64,000 nucleotides of DNA from Dysgonomonas mossii (GTDB taxonomy: Bacteria > Bacteroidota > Bacteroidia > Bacteroidales > Dysgonomonadaceae), in NCBI RefSeq assembly GCF_004569505.1, contig NZ_SPPK01000001.1, forward strand, positions 1 through 64,000, written 5' to 3'. The notes under the pieces were generated by a model that saw only the letters and a program-made list of their open reading frames with translations, had not been told where the DNA came from and ran no database searches. A program made the position numbers and the translations under genes. Position 1 is the stretch's first letter. Every line of letters begins with the position of its first letter. Below are positions 8,359 to 17,303 of this stretch, in pieces.

Positions 8359-10722
8359 CTAGAGCTTAATGTTCATTTCTTCACCTTGATATAGAATTTC
8401 TTTATCGGGTTGTGAAGTAATATTTATGCTTTTCCCTTCCTCTATTACTGTAATATTAAAAGATCTGGTTTTCAACATGCCCGGAAATTCGCCTCGCCTC
8501 TTTCCTATAGTCAATGTTTTACTTTTGTCATTCCATTTCATTGTAATTGTTGAATAGATCCCTTTTTCGTAATTATAGTTGTTGTTCTCATCTTCATACA
8601 ATACAGATTCAGCATCTTTTCCGGGATAAACAAATAGCTTAAGATTATCCCATTTTCTTTCCTCTGCATATTGCACTTTGGGACCCCATGGGAGTATAGT
8701 GCCCGCTTTTATATATAGTGGAATAATATCTATTGGTGCTGCTTTGCTGACTTCCTGTCCTCCGTTAAGCTTTTCTCCTGTCCAGAAATCATACCAGTCG
8801 GCTCCTTCCGGCAAATATACTTTTCGAGATTTTACCACATTGAAATTTTCTATAACATTGCCATTTATACGATCCACATACATAGAATCTGTTACAGGGG
8901 CAACTAGTATTGACTTACCAAACATAAACTGATTGTCTATATTATGTACTTTTTTGTCTTTGGCAAAATCCATGCTTAAAGCCCTCATCATAGAGCCTGC
9001 ATTTGCTGTAATGTCATGTCCTATAGAATACATATATGGTAATAGACTATATCGAAGATTGATATATTTCTCCTGAGCATCATAAGCCCAATCTCCTTTT
9101 TTTCCGAACAGATATATCTCTCGGGGAGTATTTGTTCCATGCGAACGCATCATTGGTGTAAATGTAGCGAACTGCATCCAACGCACATATAATTCATGGA
9201 ATGCTCTATCTTCAACCCCTTTAGGATAGACACGCCCTGCCCAAAAACCTCCTATGTCTGTGTTCCAGTAAGGAATTCCGCAAAGAGAGAAGTTTAGGCC
9301 TGCCGAAATTTGATTGCGAAGCACATGCCAACGTGAATCGATATCTCCCGACCAAGAGTTTGCTCCATAGCGTTGCTGTCCTGCAAAGGCTGAGCGGGTA
9401 AGTATATATACGCGCTTTTCAGACGTCGTCTTGCGTTGGTTGTCGTACACACCACCAATAGATGCCAGTGGATACGCATTTGCTATGTCTCTGTATGACC
9501 CAAGATATGTAGTCTCATTGAAAGACTTTTCACTTACATTGTATTCTGGCTCTGTGGCATCCAGCCACCAACCGTCCATACCGATAGAGAATATATTTTT
9601 ATTCATGAAATCCCAATACACTCGGCGACCTTCGGGATTGAATGCATCATATACTTTTACTCCATTATCTTGAGGAAATGTATCGAAGTTGAATAAGAGT
9701 TTTTTATTTTTTAGTTCTTTATGGATATTTGTATTCGGGCCAAAGGATGGCCAAACGGAGATGGCTATATGTGCATTCATTTTGTGCACATCGTCTATCA
9801 TTTTCTGAGGATTAGGGAAAGTCGGATTTCCAAATTCTACAGCGTTCCACTGCTTGTTGTCAGTGCTCCAGTATTGCCAGTCCTGCACAATGCCGTCAAG
9901 AGGTATGTTTAGACTGCGGTATTTTTTTACCACATCCAGTAGTTCATCTTGCGATGTATATCGTTCGCGGCTTTGCCAAAATCCGTATGTCCATAACGGA
10001 AACATTGGAGCCTGCCCTGTCAGTTCTCGTATCTGTGCAATGACACCATCAGCATTTTGTCCATACATAAAATAATAATCAATACATTTACCCGAAGCAG
10101 AAGTAAAAGACAATCCTTCTGCCGAATCTTTATAAACTGTAGGCGAGTAATTATCCCAGAAGATGGCATATCCTTTTACCGAATGAATAATTGGTATTGC
10201 TATTTCCGTATTTCTCTGGCGAAGCTCTACCTCTTGTCCGCGTTGATTCATATGTCCTTGTTGATGCTGTCCCAGCCCGTAAATGGCCTCTTGCTTATCC
10301 AATAGAAATGTTTGTTGTACTTCGTAAGACTTACCGCTCTCGTAGTTTTTTGGCGTAAAGATGGAAGAACTATTCTTCTCTGCTATAAAAGGTCTCGTGT
10401 CAGTACCGTTAAATAATACATCTCCGGTCTTGAGGTTTAGGGTAACAATAACCTCTGATGAAGTTAATGTTATCACATTGTTATATTCTTGTATTTGAAA
10501 ATTTGTGCTTTCAGGTTCTTTAATCACCGAGAGGCTTTTTTTGTTTGGGATTTCTCCCTGTGGATATTTTAAAATCCTTATAATTTTAGAATTAAAAAAT
10601 TGAATTTCAATGCTTGTTGAATTTATATTAGCCTTTATGCCTTGAGATGTACGCTGATAATTTTGTGCAGTAAGCTGACTGCAAAGGGTGAGAATGAAAA
10701 GTGTAATGAGTGCTTTTTTCAT
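8359..10722 (-). CDS. Family 31 glycoside hydrolase, probable alpha-xylosidase
   Basis: About 787 residues from MKKALITLFILTL, which begins a clear signal peptide; an upstream Met at 10776 adds 18 residues with no signal character. Order: N-terminal beta domain, GH31 barrel, C-terminal DUF5110-like beta domain. Nucleophile Asp is in DGWWLDATEPE (about residue 390) and acid Asp in SWSGDIDSRW (about 459). The WLDATEPE form is more typical of alpha-xylosidases than of alpha-glucosidases, pointing to xyloglucan side chains; this is inferred. It sits between GH92 and the tandem esterase. A 31-bp piece of it recurs at 5869. Confidence 0.88.
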   Translation of the reverse strand: MKKALITLFILTLCSQLTAQNYQRTSQGIKANINSTSIEIQFFNSKIIRILKYPQGEIPNKKSLSVIKEPESTNFQIQEYNNVITLTSSEVIVTLNLKTGDVLFNGTDTRPFIAEKNSSSIFTPKNYESGKSYEVQQTFLLDKQEAIYGLGQHQQGHMNQRGQEVELRQRNTEIAIPIIHSVKGYAIFWDNYSPTVYKDSAEGLSFTSASGKCIDYYFMYGQNADGVIAQIRELTGQAPMFPLWTYGFWQSRERYTSQDELLDVVKKYRSLNIPLDGIVQDWQYWSTDNKQWNAVEFGNPTFPNPQKMIDDVHKMNAHIAISVWPSFGPNTNIHKELKNKKLLFNFDTFPQDNGVKVYDAFNPEGRRVYWDFMNKNIFSIGMDGWWLDATEPEYNVSEKSFNETTYLGSYRDIANAYPLASIGGVYDNQRKTTSEKRVYILTRSAFAGQQRYGANSWSGDIDSRWHVLRNQISAGLNFSLCGIPYWNTDIGGFWAGRVYPKGVEDRAFHELYVRWMQFATFTPMMRSHGTNTPREIYLFGKKGDWAYDAQEKYINLRYSLLPYMYSIGHDITANAGSMMRALSMDFAKDKKVHNIDNQFMFGKSILVAPVTDSMYVDRINGNVIENFNVVKSRKVYLPEGADWYDFWTGEKLNGGQEVSKAAPIDIIPLYIKAGTILPWGPKVQYAEERKWDNLKLFVYPGKDAESVLYEDENNNYNYEKGIYSTITMKWNDKSKTLTIGKRRGEFPGMLKTRSFNITVIEEGKSINITSQPDKEILYQGEEMNIKL

Positions 10723-10741
10723 GATTGTATCGATTTTTATA

Positions 10742-10784
10742 TTCTCCCTGTGATGTTTTATATTATTTAGCATCACAGAGAGAA
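10742..10784 (-). other. Intercistronic stem-loop between GH92 and GH31
   Basis: A 14-position stem with one mismatch (10742-10755 with 10771-10784, 15-nt AT loop) fills the 70-base gap between the two genes. No T-run follows on the minus strand, so it looks like an mRNA processing or stability hairpin rather than a terminator. Confidence 0.6.
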
Positions 10785-10792
10785 ATGACTTT

Positions 10793-13054
10793 TTATAGTT
10801 TTTCGGCTGAAGGTGGAGCTTGGTTTGCTCCCCATGCTTTATTCGCCTTATTACCCATTATTAACACAAGTTTGCCGCCATTTTCTATATTCGAATGATT
10901 GAACCAAGGTTTGTTCCACTCTTTTCCATTCAATGTAGCCGATTGGATATACTTGTTGTCTTCAGAATAGTTTTGAGCTACTACTTCAAATACTTTACCA
11001 TTGCTCAATATCATACTAGCTTGAGAAAACATGGGGCTTCCAATATTATAAACAGGCATACCCGGAGTAACAGGATAGAATCCCATCATAGAGAATACCA
11101 CAAAAGCAGATGTTCCTCCTCCGTCTTCATCGCCGGGAACGCCCATCAGGTCGTTTCTAAACCACTGCTTCAATAAAGTATGAATACGTTTCTGCGTTTT
11201 CCACGGCTGTCCGGCGTAGTTGTAGAGATAAGGAATATGAAGGCTTGGTTCGTTTGCCATAGAGAATTGTCCTACATTGCCTGTATGATCGGGCAATTGT
11301 GCATAAAATTCGTATTTGCCACGTCCAAGAGGTTCGTTAAAAGTTTGATCCAGATTCTTTATGAATTGTTCATTTCCTCCCATCAGATTTACAAGGTCAT
11401 CCACATTATGAGGTACATCCCAACGATAAATCCAGCCGTTATTTTCTCCGTAATAGTCCCGTGCACCCATGCCTCCCGAGAAGCGGTAATCGAACGGTTC
11501 TATAAATTTCCCTTCTTTATCTTTCGGGTGGAAAAAGCCTGTTTCTGCATTGTAGACATTTCTATAGTTGTAAGAACTCTTCAGATAATACTTTGCTTCA
11601 TCTTCTTTGCCCAAGGCTTTGGCTATTTGCGACAAGCACCATTGATCGTATGCAGTGCCAAGGGTTACGGCTATCGGTTGTCTTTTTTCGAAAGGGCTAA
11701 CATTTGCTACCGTTTCTTTTTCGCCCGGATATAACGCCGGAATATATCCTTTTTCTTTATAAAACTCATCTAGCCATCCGGCAGGAGCTCCCGACCATGG
11801 AATAAGCGTTTTTTCTTCTATTCCTTTTTTACATGCGATATATGCCTTTTCCAAGTCGAAACCTTTTAACCCTTTTGCATAGCCATCAATAACTGTAGCT
11901 ACGGCATGGTTGGAGTTCATCCGGCGAGAATCGCCTGTAATCTCAGGGAAGGTAGGCATCCAGTTGTTGCCCATTTGTTCCGCCATCAGCAAGTATGAAT
12001 TAATGATATTCACTTCTTCCTCAGCATCGATCATTACACGCAAAGGATGAGTAGCACGATAGGTGTCCCAGATCCAGTCGTCTGTAAAGAACGGTTTGCC
12101 TGCGTCTTCATGTACTTTTCCGTCAAAAGCACTGAAGTAACGACCGCCTTCGCTGATGCATACCGGACGTTCATAACAACGATAGAGAGAAGTATAGAAT
12201 ACCGTTTTGTCAGTATCGCTGTCTCCATTAACCTTGATTTTGCCTAAAGCGTCATTCCATATTTTGCGGCCTTTATCAGCCAGTTGTTTCACTTCATAGT
12301 CTTTTTGCTCTCTGCGTAGATTCTCTTTTGCTTGTTCTTCGCTGATAAATGATACTCCGTAGCGTAAGCGCAAAGTTTGTGCATTATCTCCATAATATAA
12401 TACGACACAGGCATTGTTGCCTTCGGCACTTTTTTCTTTGTCGTTTATTGTATTGTCTTTCAATACTCCTGTAAGTACAGGGTTTTGTTCTGTTTCCAGA
12501 TATATATATACATTCGTATTATTCGCCAGTTTTTGGTATCCGCTTACTATATTTCCGTCTGTCCTTATCGCTCCGTTACGCGAATTGAGTATCAGGTAAG
12601 CAGGAGTGTTGGGCAAAGTATAGTCTATCTGATAAATAGCGGATTGGTGAGCAAGTGCATATTGGATATGCGTTTGTTGATCGTCCAAGTCAACCTCATA
12701 GCTGTACGGCGTGATCTTTTCACGATCGTAGCTGTAGGATATAACAGGTTTTATTTTGGCTTTATCACCCTGATAAGGACTCAGGTTGAAGGCCGAACTA
12801 CCTCTGTGACTCGTGATGATCAGAGGTAGCCCCTTGATCATATCGCTCGTGAAATCGGCACGTTCGGGGTAAACCCGAAGCATACTGTTAGGCAGATGGA
12901 TGGTCGGATACGTGGGTACCAATAGGTGACTGATGTTTCCCATATAAGGGTTTACATAATCTACCGGCTGCTTGTTGACACCGCTGTTGTTACTTGCTGT
13001 GCAAGCTGATAAAATAGAAATAAAAACAATGGTGAATGCATTTCTAAGCTTCAT
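10793..13054 (-). CDS. Family 92 glycoside hydrolase (alpha-mannosidase family), lipoprotein
   Basis: About 753 residues from MKLRNAFTIVFISILSACT; LSAC is a lipobox, so it is probably anchored in the outer membrane or periplasm. The N-terminal beta-sandwich opens with VDYVNPYMG, and the (alpha/alpha)6 barrel follows. The acid Glu is likely in GENNGWIYRW (about 538) and the base Asp in GDEDGGGTSAF (about 643). The latter differs from the usual GNDDCGQMSAW form, so linkage specificity may differ from the common alpha-1,2-mannosidases. GH92 enzymes are calcium-dependent and inverting. First gene of the minus-strand operon. Confidence 0.87.
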   Translation of the reverse strand: MKLRNAFTIVFISILSACTASNNSGVNKQPVDYVNPYMGNISHLLVPTYPTIHLPNSMLRVYPERADFTSDMIKGLPLIITSHRGSSAFNLSPYQGDKAKIKPVISYSYDREKITPYSYEVDLDDQQTHIQYALAHQSAIYQIDYTLPNTPAYLILNSRNGAIRTDGNIVSGYQKLANNTNVYIYLETEQNPVLTGVLKDNTINDKEKSAEGNNACVVLYYGDNAQTLRLRYGVSFISEEQAKENLRREQKDYEVKQLADKGRKIWNDALGKIKVNGDSDTDKTVFYTSLYRCYERPVCISEGGRYFSAFDGKVHEDAGKPFFTDDWIWDTYRATHPLRVMIDAEEEVNIINSYLLMAEQMGNNWMPTFPEITGDSRRMNSNHAVATVIDGYAKGLKGFDLEKAYIACKKGIEEKTLIPWSGAPAGWLDEFYKEKGYIPALYPGEKETVANVSPFEKRQPIAVTLGTAYDQWCLSQIAKALGKEDEAKYYLKSSYNYRNVYNAETGFFHPKDKEGKFIEPFDYRFSGGMGARDYYGENNGWIYRWDVPHNVDDLVNLMGGNEQFIKNLDQTFNEPLGRGKYEFYAQLPDHTGNVGQFSMANEPSLHIPYLYNYAGQPWKTQKRIHTLLKQWFRNDLMGVPGDEDGGGTSAFVVFSMMGFYPVTPGMPVYNIGSPMFSQASMILSNGKVFEVVAQNYSEDNKYIQSATLNGKEWNKPWFNHSNIENGGKLVLIMGNKANKAWGANQAPPSAEKL

Positions 13055-13154
13055 GATAAGTTTTAATTTAAGTTGGCATTTATTTAATTTCGAGTACAAA
13101 GTAAACATATACCATTCGTATAAAGAATTAAGATTTGTATTTTCTATTCAAAGA

Positions 13155-13168
13155 ATGTTTATTAACAT
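13155..13168. promoter_or_regulatory. ATGTTnnnnAACAT palindrome (candidate CRP/FNR-type site)
   Basis: ATGTTTATTAACAT has 5-bp inverted arms identical to those at 61638 and 62539. It lies about 57 bp upstream of the weak GH92 -7 box. TGTTnnnnAACA-like palindromes suit a CRP/FNR-family dimer, such as the Bacteroides carbohydrate master regulator; the regulator identity is inferred. Confidence 0.45.
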
Positions 13169-13419
13169 ATATGTCGAAATAATTTTATCTCCGGATTTAT
13201 GATATTTTTCATTGGTATTAATGATTATGATATTTTTATATCACAAAGTAATGTGAGGGCAATTAAAAAAATACGTCGCTAGGTGTTAATAGGAGTATTA
13301 AAATGTAATTAAAATGCGATATTAACCGATGATTACATGAAAAATGGGTCTTTTTTGATGCAAAAGCAGTAAAATTTGGGTAATCTCCTTTTTTTAATAA
13401 GATATTAAGTCTGCATTAA

Positions 13420-13450
13420 TTTGATTTTTAATATATAAGCTTTTTCTTTG
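13420..13450 (+). promoter_or_regulatory. Candidate promoter for GH95
   Basis: TTTG at 13420-13423, then 19 bases, then TTTCTTTG at 13443-13450. This fits the Bacteroidota -33/-7 pattern with one mismatch in the -7 box, 26 bases before the start codon. Confidence 0.5.
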
Positions 13451-13476
13451 TTCTCGAATGAATACTTGTAAATATC

Positions 13477-15918
13477 ATGAAGAAATACCTTTTGTTTTTA
13501 TCAATTTTTACTTTAAGTACTATTTTTTGTAAAGCTGAAGACACTAAGCTTTTCTATAAGTGTCCGGCTAAGGAGTGGGTAGAAGCATTGCCTTTGGGAA
13601 ATTCTCGGTTGGGTGCAATGGTTTTTGGAAATCCTGCAAGAGAACAGCTCCAGCTCAATGAGGAAACGATGTGGGGAGGAGGGCCTCACAGAAATGATAG
13701 CCCTAATATGTTAAAAGTGCTGGATGAGGTGCGCTCTCTTATCTTTGCCGGAAAAGAAAAAGAAGCAGAGGCTTTGTTGGAAAAAAATATGAGAACTCCG
13801 CATAATGGTATGCCCTATCAAACAATAGGAAGCTTATATTTAGATTTTGCAGGACATAATAAATATTCTAATTATTCAAGACAACTTGACTTGGCTACAG
13901 CAGTAGCTACGACAAAATATACCGTAGATGACATTAATTATACTCGTGAGATATTCTCTTCTTTTACAGATAATGTCATTGTTATGAAAATCACAGCTGA
14001 TAAGGCGAATAGTATTAGCTTCACAGCAGGATATGACTCTCCTGTAAAAGATTATAAAGTTCAAGCTAAGGGTGATAAGCTTATTCTCAAAGGTATGGGA
14101 GCAGAACACGAAGGAATAAAAGGCGTGATTCGGTTCGAAAACCAAACTCAAATAAAAACTGTAGGAGGGAGTGTAAAAGTTGAGGGTAACAAACTCTCAG
14201 TAAAAGCTGCCAACTCGGTTGTTATCTATATTTCTATAGCCACTAATTTTGTGAATTACCAGGATGTGAGTGCTAATGAATCAACAAGGGCTACTCATTT
14301 TTTGAAAACCGCAATATCGAAGTCCTATGATAAAGCATTAGCAGATCATATAAAATACTATAAAAAACAATTCGATCGGGTATCATTAGATTTGGGAAAA
14401 TCGGACAGTATTCTTGAAGAAACAGATGTAAGAGTTAGAAACTTCAAAGAAGGAAAAGATCAAAGTCTGGTTACCCTACTTTTCCAGTTTGGGCGTTATC
14501 TGCTTATTAGTTCATCCCAACCGGGAGGGCAACCAGCTAATCTGCAAGGAATATGGAACGACCAATTAGTGCCGCCTTGGGATAGTAAATACACTATTAA
14601 TATCAATACGGAGATGAACTATTGGCCTGCAGAGGTTACCAATCTAAGCGAAACGCATCAACCTCTTTTCCAGATGTTAAAAGAATTGGCGGTGACAGGG
14701 CAGGAGACAGCAAAGGTAATGTACAATGCCAATGGCTGGGTTGCGCATCATAATACGGATCTTTGGCGTACTACAGGTCCTGTAGACGGAGCATTTCATG
14801 GCATGTGGCCTAATGGAGGGGCATGGCTGAGTCAACACATGTGGCAACATTACTTATATACAGGAGACAAGAATTTCTTAAAAGAAGCATACCCTGTGCT
14901 GAAAGGCGCAGCAGATTTCTTTCTCGATTTTTTGGTGGAACATCCTACATATAAATGGATGGTAACATCACCGTCGACCTCTCCCGAACAAGGCCCTCCT
15001 GGAAAAAATACGAGTATAACGGCAGGATCTACAATGGATAATCAAATTGTATTTGATGTGCTTAACAATGCTCTGGAGGCATCCAAGACCTTAGGCGTAA
15101 GTGATGAAGCATATAATCAAAAACTCGAGAATATGATTTCTCGCCTTGCACCTATGCAGATAGGAAAGTACAATCAATTGCAGGAATGGTTGGGAGATTG
15201 GGACGATCCGAAGAATGATCATCGTCATGTCTCTCACTTGTATGGGTTATATCCAAGCAATCAGATTTCGCCATATTCACATCCAACGCTTTTTCAGGCG
15301 GCAAAAAACTCACTTCTCTATCGTGGAGATATGGCTACAGGCTGGTCGATAGGTTGGAAAATTAATTTTTGGGCACGTCTGCTCGATGGTAATCATGCCT
15401 ATAAAATTATTTCGAATATGCTATCTTTGGTAGAGCCGGGTAATAACGATGGGCGTACTTATCCGAACCTGTTTGATGCCCATCCGCCATTTCAGATAGA
15501 TGGGAATTTTGGTTTTACTGCAGGGGTAGCAGAGATGCTTCTGCAAAGTCATGATGGAGCAATACATTTACTACCGGCTTTGCCTGATAAGTGGAAGAAC
15601 GGAAGTGTTAAAGGGCTAGTGGCTCGTGGTGGTTTCGAAATTTCGTCGATGGATTGGAGTGATGGCGAGATCTCTTCTGTAACAATTACCTCTAAACTAG
15701 GCGGAAATATGCGCCTTCGCTCTTATGTGCCATTAAGTGGTGATGGATTGCAGGAGGCAAGGGGCATGAATACTAATCCGCTATATAAAACGGCAGATAT
15801 AAAAGAGCCGTTGGTATCGAAAGAAATAAATCCTCAATATCCTCTGTTGTATAAAGTTTACGAATATGATATAATGACTCAACAAGGGCAGTCATATACC
15901 TTAAAGAGAGGTAAGTAA
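13477..15918 (+). CDS. Family 95 glycoside hydrolase (alpha-L-fucosidase/galactosidase type)
   Basis: An 813-residue secreted enzyme with a signal peptide ending at ..FCKAED. The N-terminal beta domain begins [20 protein letters not shown] and continues [13 protein letters not shown], both GH95 signatures. In the (alpha/alpha)6 barrel, catalytic-region segments are [15 protein letters not shown] (about 378), STSPEQGP (Glu, about 503) and [15 protein letters not shown] (Asp, about 676). GH95 inverts alpha-1,2-fucosyl or alpha-1,2-L-galactosyl linkages, such as those on xyloglucan. Divergent from the GH92 operon. Its stop codon lies inside the left arm of the inverted repeat 15911-16062. Confidence 0.9.
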   Translation: MKKYLLFLSIFTLSTIFCKAEDTKLFYKCPAKEWVEALPLGNSRLGAMVFGNPAREQLQLNEETMWGGGPHRNDSPNMLKVLDEVRSLIFAGKEKEAEALLEKNMRTPHNGMPYQTIGSLYLDFAGHNKYSNYSRQLDLATAVATTKYTVDDINYTREIFSSFTDNVIVMKITADKANSISFTAGYDSPVKDYKVQAKGDKLILKGMGAEHEGIKGVIRFENQTQIKTVGGSVKVEGNKLSVKAANSVVIYISIATNFVNYQDVSANESTRATHFLKTAISKSYDKALADHIKYYKKQFDRVSLDLGKSDSILEETDVRVRNFKEGKDQSLVTLLFQFGRYLLISSSQPGGQPANLQGIWNDQLVPPWDSKYTININTEMNYWPAEVTNLSETHQPLFQMLKELAVTGQETAKVMYNANGWVAHHNTDLWRTTGPVDGAFHGMWPNGGAWLSQHMWQHYLYTGDKNFLKEAYPVLKGAADFFLDFLVEHPTYKWMVTSPSTSPEQGPPGKNTSITAGSTMDNQIVFDVLNNALEASKTLGVSDEAYNQKLENMISRLAPMQIGKYNQLQEWLGDWDDPKNDHRHVSHLYGLYPSNQISPYSHPTLFQAAKNSLLYRGDMATGWSIGWKINFWARLLDGNHAYKIISNMLSLVEPGNNDGRTYPNLFDAHPPFQIDGNFGFTAGVAEMLLQSHDGAIHLLPALPDKWKNGSVKGLVARGGFEISSMDWSDGEISSVTITSKLGGNMRLRSYVPLSGDGLQEARGMNTNPLYKTADIKEPLVSKEINPQYPLLYKVYEYDIMTQQGQSYTLKRGK

Positions 15919-16062
15919 GTTTTCCTGTAGTGGATTAAAAGTGTTTTTCGTTATCAATATTATTCTCTCTGTCATTCTGAATACAATGAAGAATCTCCTC
16001 TTTCTGAGTATATTAAAAACTGACAAGGAAATAATGAAAAACACTTTTAATCGCTTACTTAC
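15911..16062. repeat. 152-bp composite inverted repeat between converging genes
   Basis: Outer arms GTAAGTAAG (15911-15919) and CTTACTTAC (16054-16062) are perfect complements. Inner arms 15933-15949 and 16036-16052 are perfect over 17 bp and extend to 22 bp with one G-T. The 76-base centre contains GTCATTCTGA...GAAGAATCTC, which resembles a dispersed repeat motif seen in many Bacteroidota genomes (from memory). It could be a bidirectional terminator, a REP-like element or a MITE; no target-site duplication is visible. Confidence 0.75.
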
Positions 16063-16066
16063 TATA

Positions 16067-16885
16067 TTATAATTTACTGTGTTTCTTTATCCAGTCCAGT
16101 ATCAAATAACATCCCGGAGCATATACGTTGCCATGATCAAATCCTTGTAGCTCATACAATACAACTTCTTTGTTGTTCAGCGATTTTAGAATAGCTTCTA
16201 AATGCGCATTTTCTTCGTATCTGGCTGTTAACTCGAGTTTACGATCACCTGTAATTAGTAAAGTGGGAGGGATACCGGTTCTTGCCTTATTCAGAGGAGC
16301 GTATTCGTCAATAATTGGGATATTATATGGTATGCCTCTTTCTTTTCGGATGGTGAAATGTGTATTTGTTTGTCCACTAATAGGTATAAGTCCTTTTATC
16401 TTATCGGCATCTACTCCATATTTTTCAAGATAACTTTTATCTAAACCGACCATCAGGGTCAGATATCCTCCTGCCGAATGTCCCGATACATAAATATCTT
16501 TGGTGCTGCCTCCGTAAGATGCTATATTGTTGAATACCCAGGCAATGGATGCCGCAGCATCTTCGATATAAGCCGGATTTGTTGCTTTCGGGCTCAGACG
16601 GTAGTTAACAGCTACTACAGCAATACCTTTATTCTTTAGTTCGTTAGGTATTCCTTTTTCTCCACCTTCGAGTCCTCCGCCGTGAAACCATACAATAACA
16701 GGGAAATCTTTCTTATTTACGGGATAATATACGTCAAGCTTGCAACGCTCCTTGCGATAATTATCTTTTTCGTTCAGACTGATATAGGATATATCTTTAT
16801 CCGTTTTATACTCGTTACTAACAGAATTTTGTGCAAAGGTTGATATTGCACATAACCAAAAGATCAAAAAAATACCTTTTTTCAT
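16067..16885 (-). CDS. Secreted alpha/beta-hydrolase esterase
   Basis: A 272-residue protein with a signal peptide (..AISTFAQ). Oxyanion-hole motif WFHGGGLEGG (about 84-93), nucleophile elbow GHSAGGYLT (about 142-150), probable acid Asp in ITGDRKLE and His in GFDHGNVYAPG near the C-terminus. This is the hormone-sensitive-lipase/BD-FAE-like group (COG0657 type), often acetyl- or feruloyl-esterases in polysaccharide loci. It converges on GH95 across the inverted repeat. It is upstream of no other gene, so likely monocistronic. Substrate is not deducible from sequence. Confidence 0.8.
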   Translation of the reverse strand: MKKGIFLIFWLCAISTFAQNSVSNEYKTDKDISYISLNEKDNYRKERCKLDVYYPVNKKDFPVIVWFHGGGLEGGEKGIPNELKNKGIAVVAVNYRLSPKATNPAYIEDAAASIAWVFNNIASYGGSTKDIYVSGHSAGGYLTLMVGLDKSYLEKYGVDADKIKGLIPISGQTNTHFTIRKERGIPYNIPIIDEYAPLNKARTGIPPTLLITGDRKLELTARYEENAHLEAILKSLNNKEVVLYELQGFDHGNVYAPGCYLILDWIKKHSKL

Positions 16886-17303
16886 GACATGAATTATATT
16901 AAGTAGAAGAATTTGTGATAAAGGTATAGATTTTTAGTTTTTTGATAAAATAAATGAGACTAAACACAGAGTTAATAAGAGTATAAAAAATAAAAGCGGG
17001 CATCCCTGACCACTTTTATCTTTAGATTGATTCCTCAATCTTACTGAACTTAACTTATTAACTTATTCCTATCTTTTGTTAGTATTATTCTTATTTTCAG
17101 GTTTTCTGGCTTTTGTATATATAGTTTTTTATCTTTCGAAACAAAATTATATACAAATTATTTCGCGGAAAATAATAATCGATAGAAAGGGCCGAACTCT
17201 CGACAAAAGGATGAGATATTTCTTGTGAAAGCTGATAGTAAGTAGTATGTATATTCTAAAAAGATTCTTGGTATCTATGGCTTTGGATGGAGAACGATCT
17301 ATT
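16886..17303. other. 418-base gap upstream of the esterase
   Basis: No open frame of note. On the minus strand it contains a perfect -7-type box (TAATTTTG, 17149-17142), a 7-bp hairpin (17024-17041) and a convincing terminator (17019-16985), so it may encode a short RNA or an attenuated leader. Confidence 0.4.
16985..17019 (-). terminator. Minus-strand terminator in the gap
   Basis: On the minus strand ATAAAAGTGG pairs with CC-G-CTTTTAT (10 bp, one G-U, 10-nt loop) and is followed by six T. It lies 285 bases after the gene at 17304 and 100 bases before the esterase start. It could end a long 3' region, a small RNA, or act as a leader attenuator. Confidence 0.65.

Larger units (their letters stand above)
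13055..13476. other. Divergent GH92/GH95 regulatory region
   Basis: A 422-base AT-rich gap between divergent genes. It holds the palindrome at 13155-13168, a weak -7 box TTACTTTG for GH92 (minus strand, 13104-13097, one mismatch to TAnnTTTG), and the GH95 promoter at 13420-13450. No coding sequence was recognised. Confidence 0.5.

Noticed and set aside
12034..12829. Several antisense open frames within GH92, GH31 and GH43
   Set aside because: They are shadows of long, well-supported genes, with no plausible family, signal peptide or promoter.
4329..16885. Genomic island integrated at the tRNA
   Set aside because: No integrase, no direct repeat of the tRNA 3' end and no mobility gene was seen around the CAZyme cluster.
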